Part shown: one piece after another, positions 29,147 to 37,944 of the stretch
How positions within the stretch are numbered: position 1 is the first letter of the stretch
How the letters are laid out: each line of letters opens with the position of its first letter
Source: Prosthecomicrobium sp. N25
GTDB lineage: Bacteria; Pseudomonadota; Alphaproteobacteria; Rhizobiales; Ancalomicrobiaceae
DNA length: 64,000 nucleotides
NCBI RefSeq assembly: GCF_037203705.1
Contig: NZ_JBBCAT010000001.1
Coordinates: 1,833,418-1,897,417 of the forward strand
Direction of reading: 5' to 3'
The notes under the pieces: model-generated
Databases searched by the model: none
Seen by the model: the letters and a program-made list of their open reading frames with translations, nothing else
Told to the model about the DNA's origin: nothing
Position numbers and translations under genes: made by a program

Positions 29147-30174
29147 GGGGCCGTCTCCTGGTGCGCGGCGAGCCCTGGTGCCGGCTCGTCATGGGGGAAG
29201 TGGCAGGCGACCTCCTGGCCGCGCGGGCCGGGGGCGAGCTTCGGTTCCTCGGCAGCGCAGACGCTCTGGGCGCGCGGACAGCGGGTGCGGAAGCGGCAGC
29301 CGCTCGGCGGGGTCAGCCGAGACGGCATCTCGCTGGCGGCGCGGACGGCGGGAACAGGGCGGAACGCCGGATCCGGCACCGGCACGGCTTCCAACAGCAT
29401 GCGCGTGTAGGGATGGGCCGGCCGCGCATAGAGGGCGTCGCCCGGCCCGATCTCGACGATGCGGCCCATGTAGAGCACCGCGACGCGGTCGCTGACGTTC
29501 CGCACCACCGCGAGGTCGTGCGAGATGAAGATCAGCGCCAGCCTGCGGGTCTCGCGGATGTCCTGCAGAAGGTTGAGGACCTGGGCCTGCACCGAGACGT
29601 CGAGCGACGCCACCGGTTCGTCGCAGACGATCAGCCGCGGCCCGACCGCCAGGGCGCGCGCGATCGCGATGCGCTGGCACTGGCCCCCGGAGAACTGGTG
29701 CGGCCGGCGCCCCTCCACGCTCGCGAGCTTGAACCCCACGTCGGCGAGCGCCGCCTCCACGAGGCGCCGCCGCTCCGCCTTCGGCACGCCCCGGATCTCC
29801 AGCCCCTCGCCGACGATGTCCTGCACCTGGCGGCGCGGGTTGAAGGACGACACGGGGTCCTGGAAGATCATCTGCAGTTCGCCGCGCTTGGCGCGCAGGG
29901 CGCCCTCGCCGAGGGCGAGCAGGTCCTGCCCGTCGTACACGATCGACCCGCCGACGTCGCCGCCGCCGCGCGGCAGGAGCCGCAGCAGCGCGCGGCCGAT
30001 CGTGGTCTTGCCGCTGCCGGATTCGCCGACGAGGCCGAGCGTCTCGCCCGGCTCGACGTCGAAGTCCACGTCCTCGACCGCCTTGAAGGCGCGCCCGCCG
30101 CGCCGGAACGTCACCGTCAGGCCGCGAACGGAGAGGAGCGGCGCCTTGGCGGGCGGCGGAGCCATGGCGTTCAT
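29143..30174 (-). CDS. Peptide-type ABC transporter ATP-binding protein (OppF type), second system
   Basis: 343 residues. Walker A GESGSGKTT, signature FSGGQCQRIAIARAL (Cys in place of the usual Arg after SGGQ), Walker B IVCDEPVASLD, switch His in FISHDLAV and C-terminal cysteine cluster CRFRTRCPRAQSVC. It pairs with the OppD-type subunit upstream, whose stop overlaps its ATG by four bases; a second in-frame ATG three codons later is possible. As the energy module of the operon's importer it serves the neighbouring binding protein. Confidence 0.92.
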   Translation of the reverse strand: MNAMAPPPAKAPLLSVRGLTVTFRRGGRAFKAVEDVDFDVEPGETLGLVGESGSGKTTIGRALLRLLPRGGGDVGGSIVYDGQDLLALGEGALRAKRGELQMIFQDPVSSFNPRRQVQDIVGEGLEIRGVPKAERRRLVEAALADVGFKLASVEGRRPHQFSGGQCQRIAIARALAVGPRLIVCDEPVASLDVSVQAQVLNLLQDIRETRRLALIFISHDLAVVRNVSDRVAVLYMGRIVEIGPGDALYARPAHPYTRMLLEAVPVPDPAFRPVPAVRAASEMPSRLTPPSGCRFRTRCPRAQSVCAAEEPKLAPGPRGQEVACHFPHDEPAPGLAAHQETAP

Positions 30175-31184
30175 TGCGTCGCCTCCGCCAGGGCCGGCCG
30201 CGGCGCCTCGACGGGCACGAAGCAGGCGAAGCCGTGCCGGCCGTCCGCCTCGAGGGTCATCGGCGGCATCGCCACTCGGCAGCGCGCCTCGGCGGCCGGG
30301 CAGCGCGGCGCGAAGGGGCATCCGCCGGCGCGGTCGTGAAGGTCGGGCGGCGGGCCGGGAATGGTTCTCAACCGGGTATGGGCGGGCTGGTCCATCCGCG
30401 GCACGGCGGACAGCAGGGCCTCCGTGTAGCGGTGCCGCGGCGCCGCGAAGACGAGGGCGGTCGGCCCATGCTCCACCACCCGGCCGCCATAGAGCACGAG
30501 GATCTCGTCGGTGCGGTTGGCGACCACCGCGAGGTTGTGGGTGACCAGGATCATCGACATGCGCCGCTCGCGCTGGATCGCCTGCAGGAGGTCGAGGATG
30601 TCCTTCTGTACCGTGACGTCGAGCGCGGTCGTCGCCTCGTCGGCGATCAGCAGGTCCGGCCGGCAGGCGAGCGCGGTGGCGATCATGATCCGCTGCTTCA
30701 TGCCCCCCGAGAAACGATGCGGGAACTCGCCATGACACTCGGCCGGGTCCGGGATGCCGACCTGCGCCAGGAGGTCGATCGCCCGCGCCCGCGCCTCGGC
30801 CCGGCCGAGCCCGAGATGCCGGCGGCTCCCCTCCTCGATCTGCCGGCCGACGCGCACGAAGGGGTTGAGGGAGGTCATCGGGTTCTGGAAGACCATGCCC
30901 ACCTTGCGGCCGAGGAGGGCGCGCTTGGCGGCCTCAGGCATGCCGACGAGCTCCGTGCCGTCGAGGGCGATTCGGCCCTCCACGCGGATCGCCGACGGAG
31001 CGAGGCCCATGATGGCCTTGATCAGCATCGACTTGCCGGCGCCGGATTCGCCCACGATGCCGAGCGTGCTGCGCCGCGCGAGCCGGAACCTCACGTCGTC
31101 CAGGATCCGCAACATGCCGCCGCGCGCCGGCAGCGACGCTGTCACGCCCTCGCAGTCGAGCAGGATGTCCCCGGGAGCCTTCAC
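30171..31184 (-). CDS. Peptide-type ABC transporter ATP-binding protein (OppD type), second system
   Basis: 337 residues with a GTG start one base after the permease stop. Walker A GESGAGKSM, signature FSGGMKQRIMIATAL, Walker B LIADEATTALD (Ala in place of the usual Pro after DE) and LVTHNLAV are present, then the C-terminal region CPFAPRCPAAEARC. It forms the ATPase heterodimer with the OppF-type protein. Confidence 0.91.
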   Translation of the reverse strand: MKAPGDILLDCEGVTASLPARGGMLRILDDVRFRLARRSTLGIVGESGAGKSMLIKAIMGLAPSAIRVEGRIALDGTELVGMPEAAKRALLGRKVGMVFQNPMTSLNPFVRVGRQIEEGSRRHLGLGRAEARARAIDLLAQVGIPDPAECHGEFPHRFSGGMKQRIMIATALACRPDLLIADEATTALDVTVQKDILDLLQAIQRERRMSMILVTHNLAVVANRTDEILVLYGGRVVEHGPTALVFAAPRHRYTEALLSAVPRMDQPAHTRLRTIPGPPPDLHDRAGGCPFAPRCPAAEARCRVAMPPMTLEADGRHGFACFVPVEAPRPALAEATQ

Positions 31185-31185
31185 G

Positions 31186-32076
31186 TCAGAGCTCCCTGTC
31201 CCGGTTGTTGAGGCGCCGCGCCAGGCCGTCCCCGATGGTGTTGAGCGAATAGACCGTGAGCACGATGGCCAGGATCGGACCGACGACCAGGACGGGGAAG
31301 CGGCTCAGGAGGTCGGTCGAGCTGGCGATCATCCCGCCCCAGCTCGGCGCCGGCTGCGGGATGCCGTAGCCCAGGAAGCTCAGCGAGCCCTCGGTCACGA
31401 TGAGGCCCGCCATCAGCGGCGGCACGATGGCGGTGAGCGCCGGCACGAGGTTCGGCAGGATCTCGCGGACCAGGATGCGCCCGTCGCTCGCCCCCATGGC
31501 GCGCGCCGCCAGCACGTAGTCCCGGTCGTTCTGCGCGATGACGCCGCCCTTGGCGATGCGGGCGTAGACCCCGATGTCCTGGATCCCGAGCGCCAGCATC
31601 ATGGTCAGCACCGAATTGCCGACCACCGAAATGAGCGCCAGCATGACCAGGATCGGCGGCAGGGACGCCATGGTGTTGGCGTAGAGGTCGACCAGGCGCT
31701 CGATGGGACCGCGGTAGAAGCCGGCGAGCATGCCGAGGGTCATGCCGATCCCGAGCGAGATCGCGCTCGCCACCGCCACGATGCTGAGCGTGGTGCGCGC
31801 GCCGTGGAGCACGCGCGACAGGATGCTGCGGCCGAGCGGATCGGTGCCGAGCAGGCCGTTCAGCGACCAGTCCGGCGGCTGCGAGAAGTCGCCATAGGGG
31901 AAGTTCGGCCGCGCCAGGCCCGGAATCACGTCCACGAGCACGGCCGCGGCGACGAGGGTCAGCATGAAGGCGAGGGCGAACCACTCCACGGGCCGCAGCC
32001 GGGGCCGGCCGGGCCACGCGGTGGCCGGCACGGGGATGGTGCCGCCGTCGGAGGTCTCGGACAGCATACCGCTCAT
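31186..32076 (-). CDS. Peptide-type ABC transporter permease, DppC family, second system
   Basis: 296 residues. TM1 about 30-52, then LLGTDPLGRSILSRVLHGAR (the DppC hallmark after the first periplasmic loop), four to five further helices, and a coupling loop with LAARAMGASDGRILVREILP. Its ATG overlaps the stop of the DppB-type gene (ATGA). A second ATG at codon 4 is possible. Typical length for the family. Confidence 0.92.
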   Translation of the reverse strand: MSGMLSETSDGGTIPVPATAWPGRPRLRPVEWFALAFMLTLVAAAVLVDVIPGLARPNFPYGDFSQPPDWSLNGLLGTDPLGRSILSRVLHGARTTLSIVAVASAISLGIGMTLGMLAGFYRGPIERLVDLYANTMASLPPILVMLALISVVGNSVLTMMLALGIQDIGVYARIAKGGVIAQNDRDYVLAARAMGASDGRILVREILPNLVPALTAIVPPLMAGLIVTEGSLSFLGYGIPQPAPSWGGMIASSTDLLSRFPVLVVGPILAIVLTVYSLNTIGDGLARRLNNRDREL

Positions 32077-33053
32077 GTTACGTCCACCCGAGGGTCGACG
32101 AGCGCATAGCCGAGGTCGACCAGCATGAAGACCACGACGAAGATCACCACGGTGAGCGACAGGATCGCCTGCATGACGGGGAAATCGTGGCTGTTGACGG
32201 CGCTGAGCACCGTCCAGCCGATGCCGGGCACCGCGAAGTAGCTCTCCACGATGAAGGAGCCGCCCAGGAGGTACGTCATGGAGAGGCCCATGACGGTCAG
32301 GATCTGCGGCAGCGCCGGGCGGAACACGTGAAACAGCATGATGAAGGACGTCGGCAGTCCCTTCGCGCGGGCTACCACCACGTAGTCCTCCTGCAGCACC
32401 GCGACGAATTCCGAGCGGGCCACCCGGTAGAAGGACGCGGCCTGGTGCACGCTGAGACACAGGACCGGGAGCGCCGCAGCCCGGAGATTGCCGAGCGGAT
32501 CCTCCCCGAACGCGACCCAGCCCGTCGCGGGCAGCCAGCGCAACACGATCGCGAAGAGGAAGCCGAGCAGCACGACGATGACGAAGGTCGGCACCGAGAG
32601 CATGACCGAGCTGACCGCGACCAGCGCCTTGTCGGCGCTCCCGCCCGGCCGCGTCGCCGTCAGCATGGCGAGCGGCACCCCGACCAGGAGCGACAGCCCC
32701 ATGGCCAGGAAGGCGATCTCGAACGTGACCGCGGCGCGGTCGAAGAGAAGCGCGGCCACGGACTGCTGGCTGTAGAGCGTGACGCCCAGGTCGCCCCGCA
32801 GGAGATGGCCGAGCCAGCGCAGGTAGCGCTCGATCACCGGCAGGTCGTAGCCGTACTGCGCGTTGAGCGCGGCGATCTGCTCGGGCGTCGCGTTCTCGCC
32901 GAGGATCAGCTGGGCGGCCGAGCCCGGCGCCAGGCTCGACAGCGCGGTCGCCGTGAAGGTCACGACGACGAAGACCGGAATGCCGGCCAGCAGGCGCTTC
33001 CCGGCGGCCTTCAGGTAGGGCGAGGCGGCTGCCTTCACGATCCCGGTCTCCAC
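32073..33053 (-). CDS. Peptide-type ABC transporter permease, DppB family, second system
   Basis: 326 residues, GTG start with a poor ribosome site; it follows the lyase gene by 25 bases, so coupled translation is likely. The N-terminal helix is preceded by YLKAAGKRLL. LGENATPEQIAALNAQYG in the first periplasmic domain and ARAKGLPTSFIMLFHVFRPA in the coupling loop are typical of DppB proteins. Six membrane helices are expected. Confidence 0.91.
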   Translation of the reverse strand: METGIVKAAASPYLKAAGKRLLAGIPVFVVVTFTATALSSLAPGSAAQLILGENATPEQIAALNAQYGYDLPVIERYLRWLGHLLRGDLGVTLYSQQSVAALLFDRAAVTFEIAFLAMGLSLLVGVPLAMLTATRPGGSADKALVAVSSVMLSVPTFVIVVLLGFLFAIVLRWLPATGWVAFGEDPLGNLRAAALPVLCLSVHQAASFYRVARSEFVAVLQEDYVVVARAKGLPTSFIMLFHVFRPALPQILTVMGLSMTYLLGGSFIVESYFAVPGIGWTVLSAVNSHDFPVMQAILSLTVVIFVVVFMLVDLGYALVDPRVDVT

Positions 33054-33078
33054 GACGCGGCGCCGAGGCGGGGCGCCC

Positions 33079-34011
33079 TCAGAGCTTCTTCCATTCCTCC
33101 TCGGCGGCGAGCCACCCGCGGTCGCGCTCGAGCGCCGCCTTCTGCTCGGCCTTGGTGAGGCCGCCCATCGTGTGCTCGTCGGCGTAGCGGGTGCTGCGGT
33201 CCGCGAAGACGTGGCGGCCGTAGTCCATCATGCCGTACATCGAGCCCTTTTCGAGGTAGTGCATGGTGACGAGGTTGAACCCGAGCGCGGCGATGTCCTC
33301 GAGCTCCACGAAGGGCACGCCGTTCACGGTCGCCACGTCGCCGAACATCTTCCAGCCCGGCAGCACAGCCGCCACCTTCTTGCATTCGTCGAGCGTCCGC
33401 AGGGCGTGCACGTAGGTCATCTCGCAGCCGAGCTCCGCCGCCCGGACGCAGCGCTCGATGGCGTCGTCCAGGCCCTTCTCGAGCTTCGACTCGGTCCGCG
33501 CGATCACCACGCAGTCGGTGCCCGCGCAGGCATCGAGCGCGGCCTTGATCTTGGCGAGCCAGAGCTCCTGCGACACGACCGCATGCGGGACGTTGCCGTC
33601 GACCTTGCCCGCGAGCGTCGCCGCCTCCATGGCCCGGCCGAAGCGGGCGTAGCCGCGCTCGTTCGGCGTGTCCTCCAGCAGGATCGCGCCCGCGCCGGCC
33701 TTGGCGAGGCGACGGCAGGTCCGATAGGCCTGGACCACGTCGCCGAAGCAGTCGTCGGCGTCGATGACCAGCGGCAGGGGCGAATAGTCGGAGATCCGGT
33801 CGGTCGCCCAGACCAGCTCCTCCTGATTGTGCAGGCCGAGGTCGGGCACGCCGGACATGCTGAAGCCGAGCGACGCGCCGCTGAGCAGGATGGCCTTGAA
33901 GCCGGCCATCTCCGCGGCCTTGGCCGAGTAGCAGTCCCACACGCAGGGCGTGAAGACCTGCCCCTCCGAGACCACTTCGCGGAACGTCGCCTTGCGCTGT
34001 CGATCGAACAT
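33079..34011 (-). CDS. Isocitrate lyase / PEP mutase superfamily enzyme
   Basis: 310 residues, TIM barrel. LLSGASLGFSMSGVPDLG and the metal-binding VIDADDCFGD (Asp pair) are clear, as is LLEDTPNERG. The KKCGH loop of true isocitrate lyases is absent, which places it with 2-methylisocitrate-lyase-like, oxaloacetate decarboxylase, dimethylmalate lyase and carboxyvinyl-phosphonate enzymes. All make or break a C-C or C-P bond next to a 2-oxo acid. Its position between the binding-protein gene and the permeases of an ABC operon is unusual. It may cleave the carbon skeleton at the end of the pathway into a 2-oxo acid and another acid. Substrate unknown. Confidence 0.87.
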   Translation of the reverse strand: MFDRQRKATFREVVSEGQVFTPCVWDCYSAKAAEMAGFKAILLSGASLGFSMSGVPDLGLHNQEELVWATDRISDYSPLPLVIDADDCFGDVVQAYRTCRRLAKAGAGAILLEDTPNERGYARFGRAMEAATLAGKVDGNVPHAVVSQELWLAKIKAALDACAGTDCVVIARTESKLEKGLDDAIERCVRAAELGCEMTYVHALRTLDECKKVAAVLPGWKMFGDVATVNGVPFVELEDIAALGFNLVTMHYLEKGSMYGMMDYGRHVFADRSTRYADEHTMGGLTKAEQKAALERDRGWLAAEEEWKKL

Positions 34012-34098
34012 CGGACCCTCGTGATCGCCGCCGTCCTGCGGCCATGCCTAGCCTTCCGGGGATCGCCGACCGGGCCGGGGCCCGGCCGGCGCCTCGTC

Positions 34099-35697
34099 TC
34101 ACTTCACGCAAACGTCCGGGCAGACGAACAGGAACTGCTTCTGCAGGATGCCGCCGTTCGAGGGCACGACGCCGCCGGTGTTGTTGCGGACGAGAAGGAA
34201 GCGGGTCTCCTCGCCGAAGATGTAGAAGGGGAATTCGGTGGCCACGAGCTTCTGCACCTTCGAATAGGCGGCCTTGATGGCGGCCGGGTCGACGGTGGAG
34301 TTCGCCTCTGCCAGGGCCGCGTCCATGGCCTCGCTCTTGTACTGGCCCCAGTTGAACGTGCCCTTGGAGCTCATCAGGTTGGAGATGACGGGCTCCGGAC
34401 CGTTCGACACGATGACGCCGCCCTCGAAGCAGACGTCGAAGTCGAGCTGGACCTTGCAGCGCGGGTTGAGATTGGCCTGGTCGACCTCGACGAGCGTCGC
34501 CTTGACGTTCTCGTAGCCGCTCAGCACCTGCTGGACGTAGGATCCGAGACGCTTCACGTCGGAGTTGGTATAGATGACGATCTTGATGTCGAACGGCTTG
34601 CCGTCGGCCTTGAGCGCGTCGAATAGCGCCTGGGCCTTCTTGGGGTCGTAGGCCGGCAGCGCATAGGCCGGGTCGAACCAGGGCGAGGCCTCGCCGAAGA
34701 AGTTCTTCGGGGGCTTGTAGCCGCCGGTCTGGGTCAGGGCCTGCATGAGCCGGGCGCGGTCGATCGCGGTGTAGAAGGCCTCGCGGGCGCGAACGTCGGT
34801 GAAGGAGCCCTTCACCTGGTTGAAGTAGCCGCGGTAGATGCCCCGCATGGGCACCTTCACGGTGCCGACCCCGGGCGCCGTGGCGTTCGAGCCGAACTGG
34901 TGGATGTAGCCCGCCATCATGGTGGCCCCGCCCTGCACCACCGTGGCGATGCGGCTGTTGGTCTCCGGGATGACGGCGAACTTCAGGGTCTCCAGGTAGG
35001 GGCGCGGCTGGTCCCAGTATTTCGGATTGCGCGTCAGCGTCATGCCGATGCCCTGGTTCCAGGTCTGCAGCACGAAGGCGCCCGCGCCGACCGGCTTGAT
35101 GTCGGTCTTCTTCTCGGCCGCCTTGAGCGCTGCCGGGGAGGCGACGAAGGGCGCGAGCTCGGCCACCTGGGCGGCGAAGTTCGCGTTCGGGGTCGGCAGC
35201 TTGACGGTCAGCGTCAGCGGGTCGACGACCGTGATGCCCTTGTTCCAGGACGCGATCCAGGCCTGCGTGGGGGCGAGCGTCGCCGGATCGGCGGCGCGGT
35301 CCCAGTTGAACTTCACCGCTTCGGCGTCGTAGGCCGCGCCGTCCGTGAAGGTGACGCCCGGGCGCAGCTTCAGCGTCCAGGTCACGGCGTCGGTGCTGGT
35401 CAGGCTCTCCGCCATGCCGCCCGTCACCTTGCCCTCGGTGTTGATGTAGACGAGGAAGCCGTAGACGGCGTCCAGCACGTCCATCGGCCCGCCCGGGAAG
35501 GTGCCGGCCGTCAGCGACGGGTCCCAGCTCGTGATGTCGGAGCCGTTGATGATGGTCATGGTGCCGCCGCTGACCGGGGCCGGCGTCTGGGCGACGGCGA
35601 CGGTCGGGAGCGCCGGTGCGGCCGCCAGGGCCAGCGCGAGGGCGAAGCCGCCGAGGATGCTGCGGCGCGGATGGCGTGAGGTCTGCAGTCGGGACAT
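34099..35697 (-). CDS. Peptide-type ABC transporter substrate-binding protein (SBP family 5), second system
   Basis: 532 residues. An Arg-rich signal peptide (RHPRRSILGG and a hydrophobic core) ends near AVAQTPAP. The mature protein begins with GGTMTIINGSDITSWDPSL and contains LRPGVTFTDGAAYDAEAVKF, the family-5 signature region. AAGGAG is not seen, but AAGGAG-like AAGGAGACC lies 8-16 bases before the ATG at 35697. It is the periplasmic receptor of the importer encoded just downstream, separated from the permeases by the lyase gene. The ligand should be the compound degraded by the operon (inference). Confidence 0.9.
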   Translation of the reverse strand: MSRLQTSRHPRRSILGGFALALALAAAPALPTVAVAQTPAPVSGGTMTIINGSDITSWDPSLTAGTFPGGPMDVLDAVYGFLVYINTEGKVTGGMAESLTSTDAVTWTLKLRPGVTFTDGAAYDAEAVKFNWDRAADPATLAPTQAWIASWNKGITVVDPLTLTVKLPTPNANFAAQVAELAPFVASPAALKAAEKKTDIKPVGAGAFVLQTWNQGIGMTLTRNPKYWDQPRPYLETLKFAVIPETNSRIATVVQGGATMMAGYIHQFGSNATAPGVGTVKVPMRGIYRGYFNQVKGSFTDVRAREAFYTAIDRARLMQALTQTGGYKPPKNFFGEASPWFDPAYALPAYDPKKAQALFDALKADGKPFDIKIVIYTNSDVKRLGSYVQQVLSGYENVKATLVEVDQANLNPRCKVQLDFDVCFEGGVIVSNGPEPVISNLMSSKGTFNWGQYKSEAMDAALAEANSTVDPAAIKAAYSKVQKLVATEFPFYIFGEETRFLLVRNNTGGVVPSNGGILQKQFLFVCPDVCVK

Positions 35698-35780
35698 CGG
35701 GCCAGGTCTCCTTGTCGCTGCGCCCTCCCGGGCGAACGGCTGTTCGGGCGGCCGGGGCGAGGCGTCCCGGCCGGGGATGC

Positions 35781-36356
35781 TCAGTCGGGCTCCGGCTCCG
35801 TCCATCGCTTGACGGCGGGGTGGCGGAGTCCGAACTGATCGAGGGCGCGTCCGACGGTCTGGTCGACCAGTTCGGCGATGGTGCGCGGAAGGGTGTAGAA
35901 GGACGGCACCGGGGGCATGATCACGGCGCCCGAGCGCGTCGCCCGGTCCATGAGGTCGATGTGCCCGGCATGGAGCGGCGTCTCGCGCACCATGAGCACC
36001 AGGCGGCGCCGCTCCTTGAGGCAGACGTCGGCGGCCCGGACGATGAGATCGTCCGCATAGCAGTTCGCGATGCCGCTCAGCGTCTTGATGGAGCAGGGCG
36101 CGACCAGCATGCCGTCGCACAGGAACGAGCCCGAGGCGATCGAGGCGCCGATGTCCTTGTGGCTGTAGACCCGGGTGGCGAGCGCGCGGATCTCCTCCGC
36201 GCCCCGGCCGACCTCCTCGGCCGCCGCCGTGCGCAGCGCCGAGGGGGACATGACGAGATGCGTCTCCACGTCGCCGAGGTCGCGCAGCATCTCCAGGGCG
36301 CGGATGCCGTAGATGACGCCGGAGGCCCCGGTGATGGCGACGATCAGGCGCCTCAC
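35781..36356 (-). CDS. ubiX: UbiX-family flavin prenyltransferase
   Basis: 191 residues, the normal UbiX length. GTG start overlapping the UbiD-type stop (GTGA). VAITGASGVIYG is the FMN-binding start, with APCSIKTLSGIANCYADDLI and ERRRLVLMVRETPLH further on, all diagnostic. UbiX joins dimethylallyl phosphate to FMN to make prenyl-FMN, the cofactor that UbiD enzymes need. Coupling to a UbiD-like gene shows that this copy serves the operon's own decarboxylase; a housekeeping copy for ubiquinone may exist elsewhere. Confidence 0.92.
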   Translation of the reverse strand: MRRLIVAITGASGVIYGIRALEMLRDLGDVETHLVMSPSALRTAAAEEVGRGAEEIRALATRVYSHKDIGASIASGSFLCDGMLVAPCSIKTLSGIANCYADDLIVRAADVCLKERRRLVLMVRETPLHAGHIDLMDRATRSGAVIMPPVPSFYTLPRTIAELVDQTVGRALDQFGLRHPAVKRWTEPEPD

Positions 36357-37735
36357 GGCAGGAACTCCGGCTTGAGGCGCCCGAGGAGATCGCGCATCCG
36401 CCGCGACGCGTCGGGCGGCGGCAGGGCGCGGTCGAAGCCTTCCTTGCGGTCGCCGGCCTTGCAGGTCGCGTCGTAGCCGACCTTGGCCACCATGCCGCCG
36501 GCCTCCTGCGGCTCGGAGCGGTCGGCCGGCAGGTCCTCGACGATCAGGATGTCGCGTGCCGCCCTGAGCCGGGAGAGTTTCGCCCAGGCCACCACCGCCG
36601 GGTCCCAGGGGTCGATGTCGGCGTCGACCACCGTGACGTTCTTGACGATGCTGACGGCCCCCCAGCAGAGCGCCATGACGCGGCGCGCCTGTCCGGGGCG
36701 GGGATGGGCGAGCTGAACCACCACGTCCGTCCGCCCCGAGCCGGCGAGCGTCACCGCGACCTCGCCGACATTCGGGATCGAGCGCCCGATCGCCGCCCGC
36801 AGGCCCGCCGCGATCGGCACCGCGCCGAGCCAGAGATGCTCCATGTGGTAGCCCGGCTCGATGACCTGCAGCATCGCGTCCCGGCGCTGGGTCATGCACT
36901 GGAATCGGGCAATCACCCCGGAGCCGTAGTCCTCGTACATGCCGTGATATTCGGAGACGAGGCCCTCCACGACCGGCTCGTCGCCATGGATGTGGCCTTC
37001 GAGCACGATCTCCGCCTCGGCCGGGACGGCGAGGTCGACGGTGCGGCAGCGCGCGAGGCGGACCGGTTCGCCGAGCAGCGCCCCGGCATTGTGCATCTCG
37101 TCGTCGCCGAGACCCAGGTAGAGGCAGGCGGCGAGCTGGATGACCGGGTGGGCGCCGATGACCACCGCGAAGGGCAGGGGACGCCCCATCGCGGCCGCCT
37201 TGCGGGACAGGATGCCGAGGTGGTGGTTGGGCGCGATGCCGATCATCACCGTGTCGGGACCGAGCACCTTCATGCGCGCATAGGAGGCGTTGCCGAGCCC
37301 CGTCTCCGGATCGCGCGCCACGATCAGGCCGGCCGTGAGGTAGGGCCCGGTCTCCTTGGCGAAGAAGGTCGGGACGGGCAGGCGCGCCAGGATCCGGTCG
37401 CGCCACTCGAGCGCCTGCACCGGCGCGTCGTCGACGAGAACGGGGGCGATCGGCCGCGCGATGGCGCCGAGGAGCCGCGCCTGGATCTCGCCCTTCGGGA
37501 CGCCGAGCGCGTCGGCGATGCGCTCGCGGCTGGAGAGCAGCCCGCCGAAGACCGGCATGGCATGGCCCTTGACCCGGTCGAAGCGCACGGCCGCCCTGGC
37601 GTCGACGAGCGACAGCATGGCCGACAGGTCGTGGACCGGATCGATCTCCTCGCCGACCACCAGGAGTTCGCCGCGCCGTTCGAGGCGGGCGAGCATGCCG
37701 CGGCAGGATTGGTCTTCGACGCCGGCCTTCAGCAT
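36353..37735 (-). CDS. UbiD-family prenyl-FMN-dependent decarboxylase
   Basis: 460 residues. The fold shows GNASYARMKVLGPDTVMIG (metal and Arg region), IGAHPVIQLAAC, EIVLEGHIHGDEP (catalytic Glu region) and the second acidic segment SEYHGMYEDYGSG, then the C-terminal domain with VVDADIDPWD. Such enzymes reversibly decarboxylate aromatic, heteroaromatic or alpha,beta-unsaturated acids. Together with the ammonia-lyase further down, a cinnamate- or urocanate-like product is an attractive substrate (inference). The ATG at 37735 follows AAGGA by seven bases; a longer open frame upstream is not conserved-looking. It is the first gene of the operon after the regulator. Confidence 0.88.
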   Translation of the reverse strand: MLKAGVEDQSCRGMLARLERRGELLVVGEEIDPVHDLSAMLSLVDARAAVRFDRVKGHAMPVFGGLLSSRERIADALGVPKGEIQARLLGAIARPIAPVLVDDAPVQALEWRDRILARLPVPTFFAKETGPYLTAGLIVARDPETGLGNASYARMKVLGPDTVMIGIAPNHHLGILSRKAAAMGRPLPFAVVIGAHPVIQLAACLYLGLGDDEMHNAGALLGEPVRLARCRTVDLAVPAEAEIVLEGHIHGDEPVVEGLVSEYHGMYEDYGSGVIARFQCMTQRRDAMLQVIEPGYHMEHLWLGAVPIAAGLRAAIGRSIPNVGEVAVTLAGSGRTDVVVQLAHPRPGQARRVMALCWGAVSIVKNVTVVDADIDPWDPAVVAWAKLSRLRAARDILIVEDLPADRSEPQEAGGMVAKVGYDATCKAGDRKEGFDRALPPPDASRRMRDLLGRLKPEFLP

Positions 37736-37860
37736 CAAGGGATCCTTGTGGCCGCAGGACCGCGATCCCGCCGGCCATGGGTCGGGGGGCTCGTCCGGAG
37801 CGGGATCTGTGCGGTTCGAGGCGGCCGGCATGCGGCCCGGGAGGGGCCGGTCGGCGGCCG

Positions 37861-37876
37861 GTTTCGTTCCGGAAAC
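37861..37876. promoter_or_regulatory. Dyad upstream of the UbiD operon, possible operator
   Basis: GTTTC, six bases, GAAAC with TCCGGAAA inside, in the 209-base gap between the fused regulator gene and the UbiD gene. LysR proteins often bind T-N11-A dyads with short arms. The site is about 125 bases before the UbiD start. Speculative. Confidence 0.25.
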
Positions 37877-37944
37877 TATCGGGCACGCCGACACCGACCG
37901 GAAGATCGGAATCGCTCAAACGGCCCATAGGAAAAATCGAATGC

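Noticed and set aside
37736-37894. Longer N-terminus for the UbiD-type protein
   Set aside because: The extra 53 residues are Pro/Ser-rich and unlike UbiD; the inner ATG has AAGGA at proper distance.
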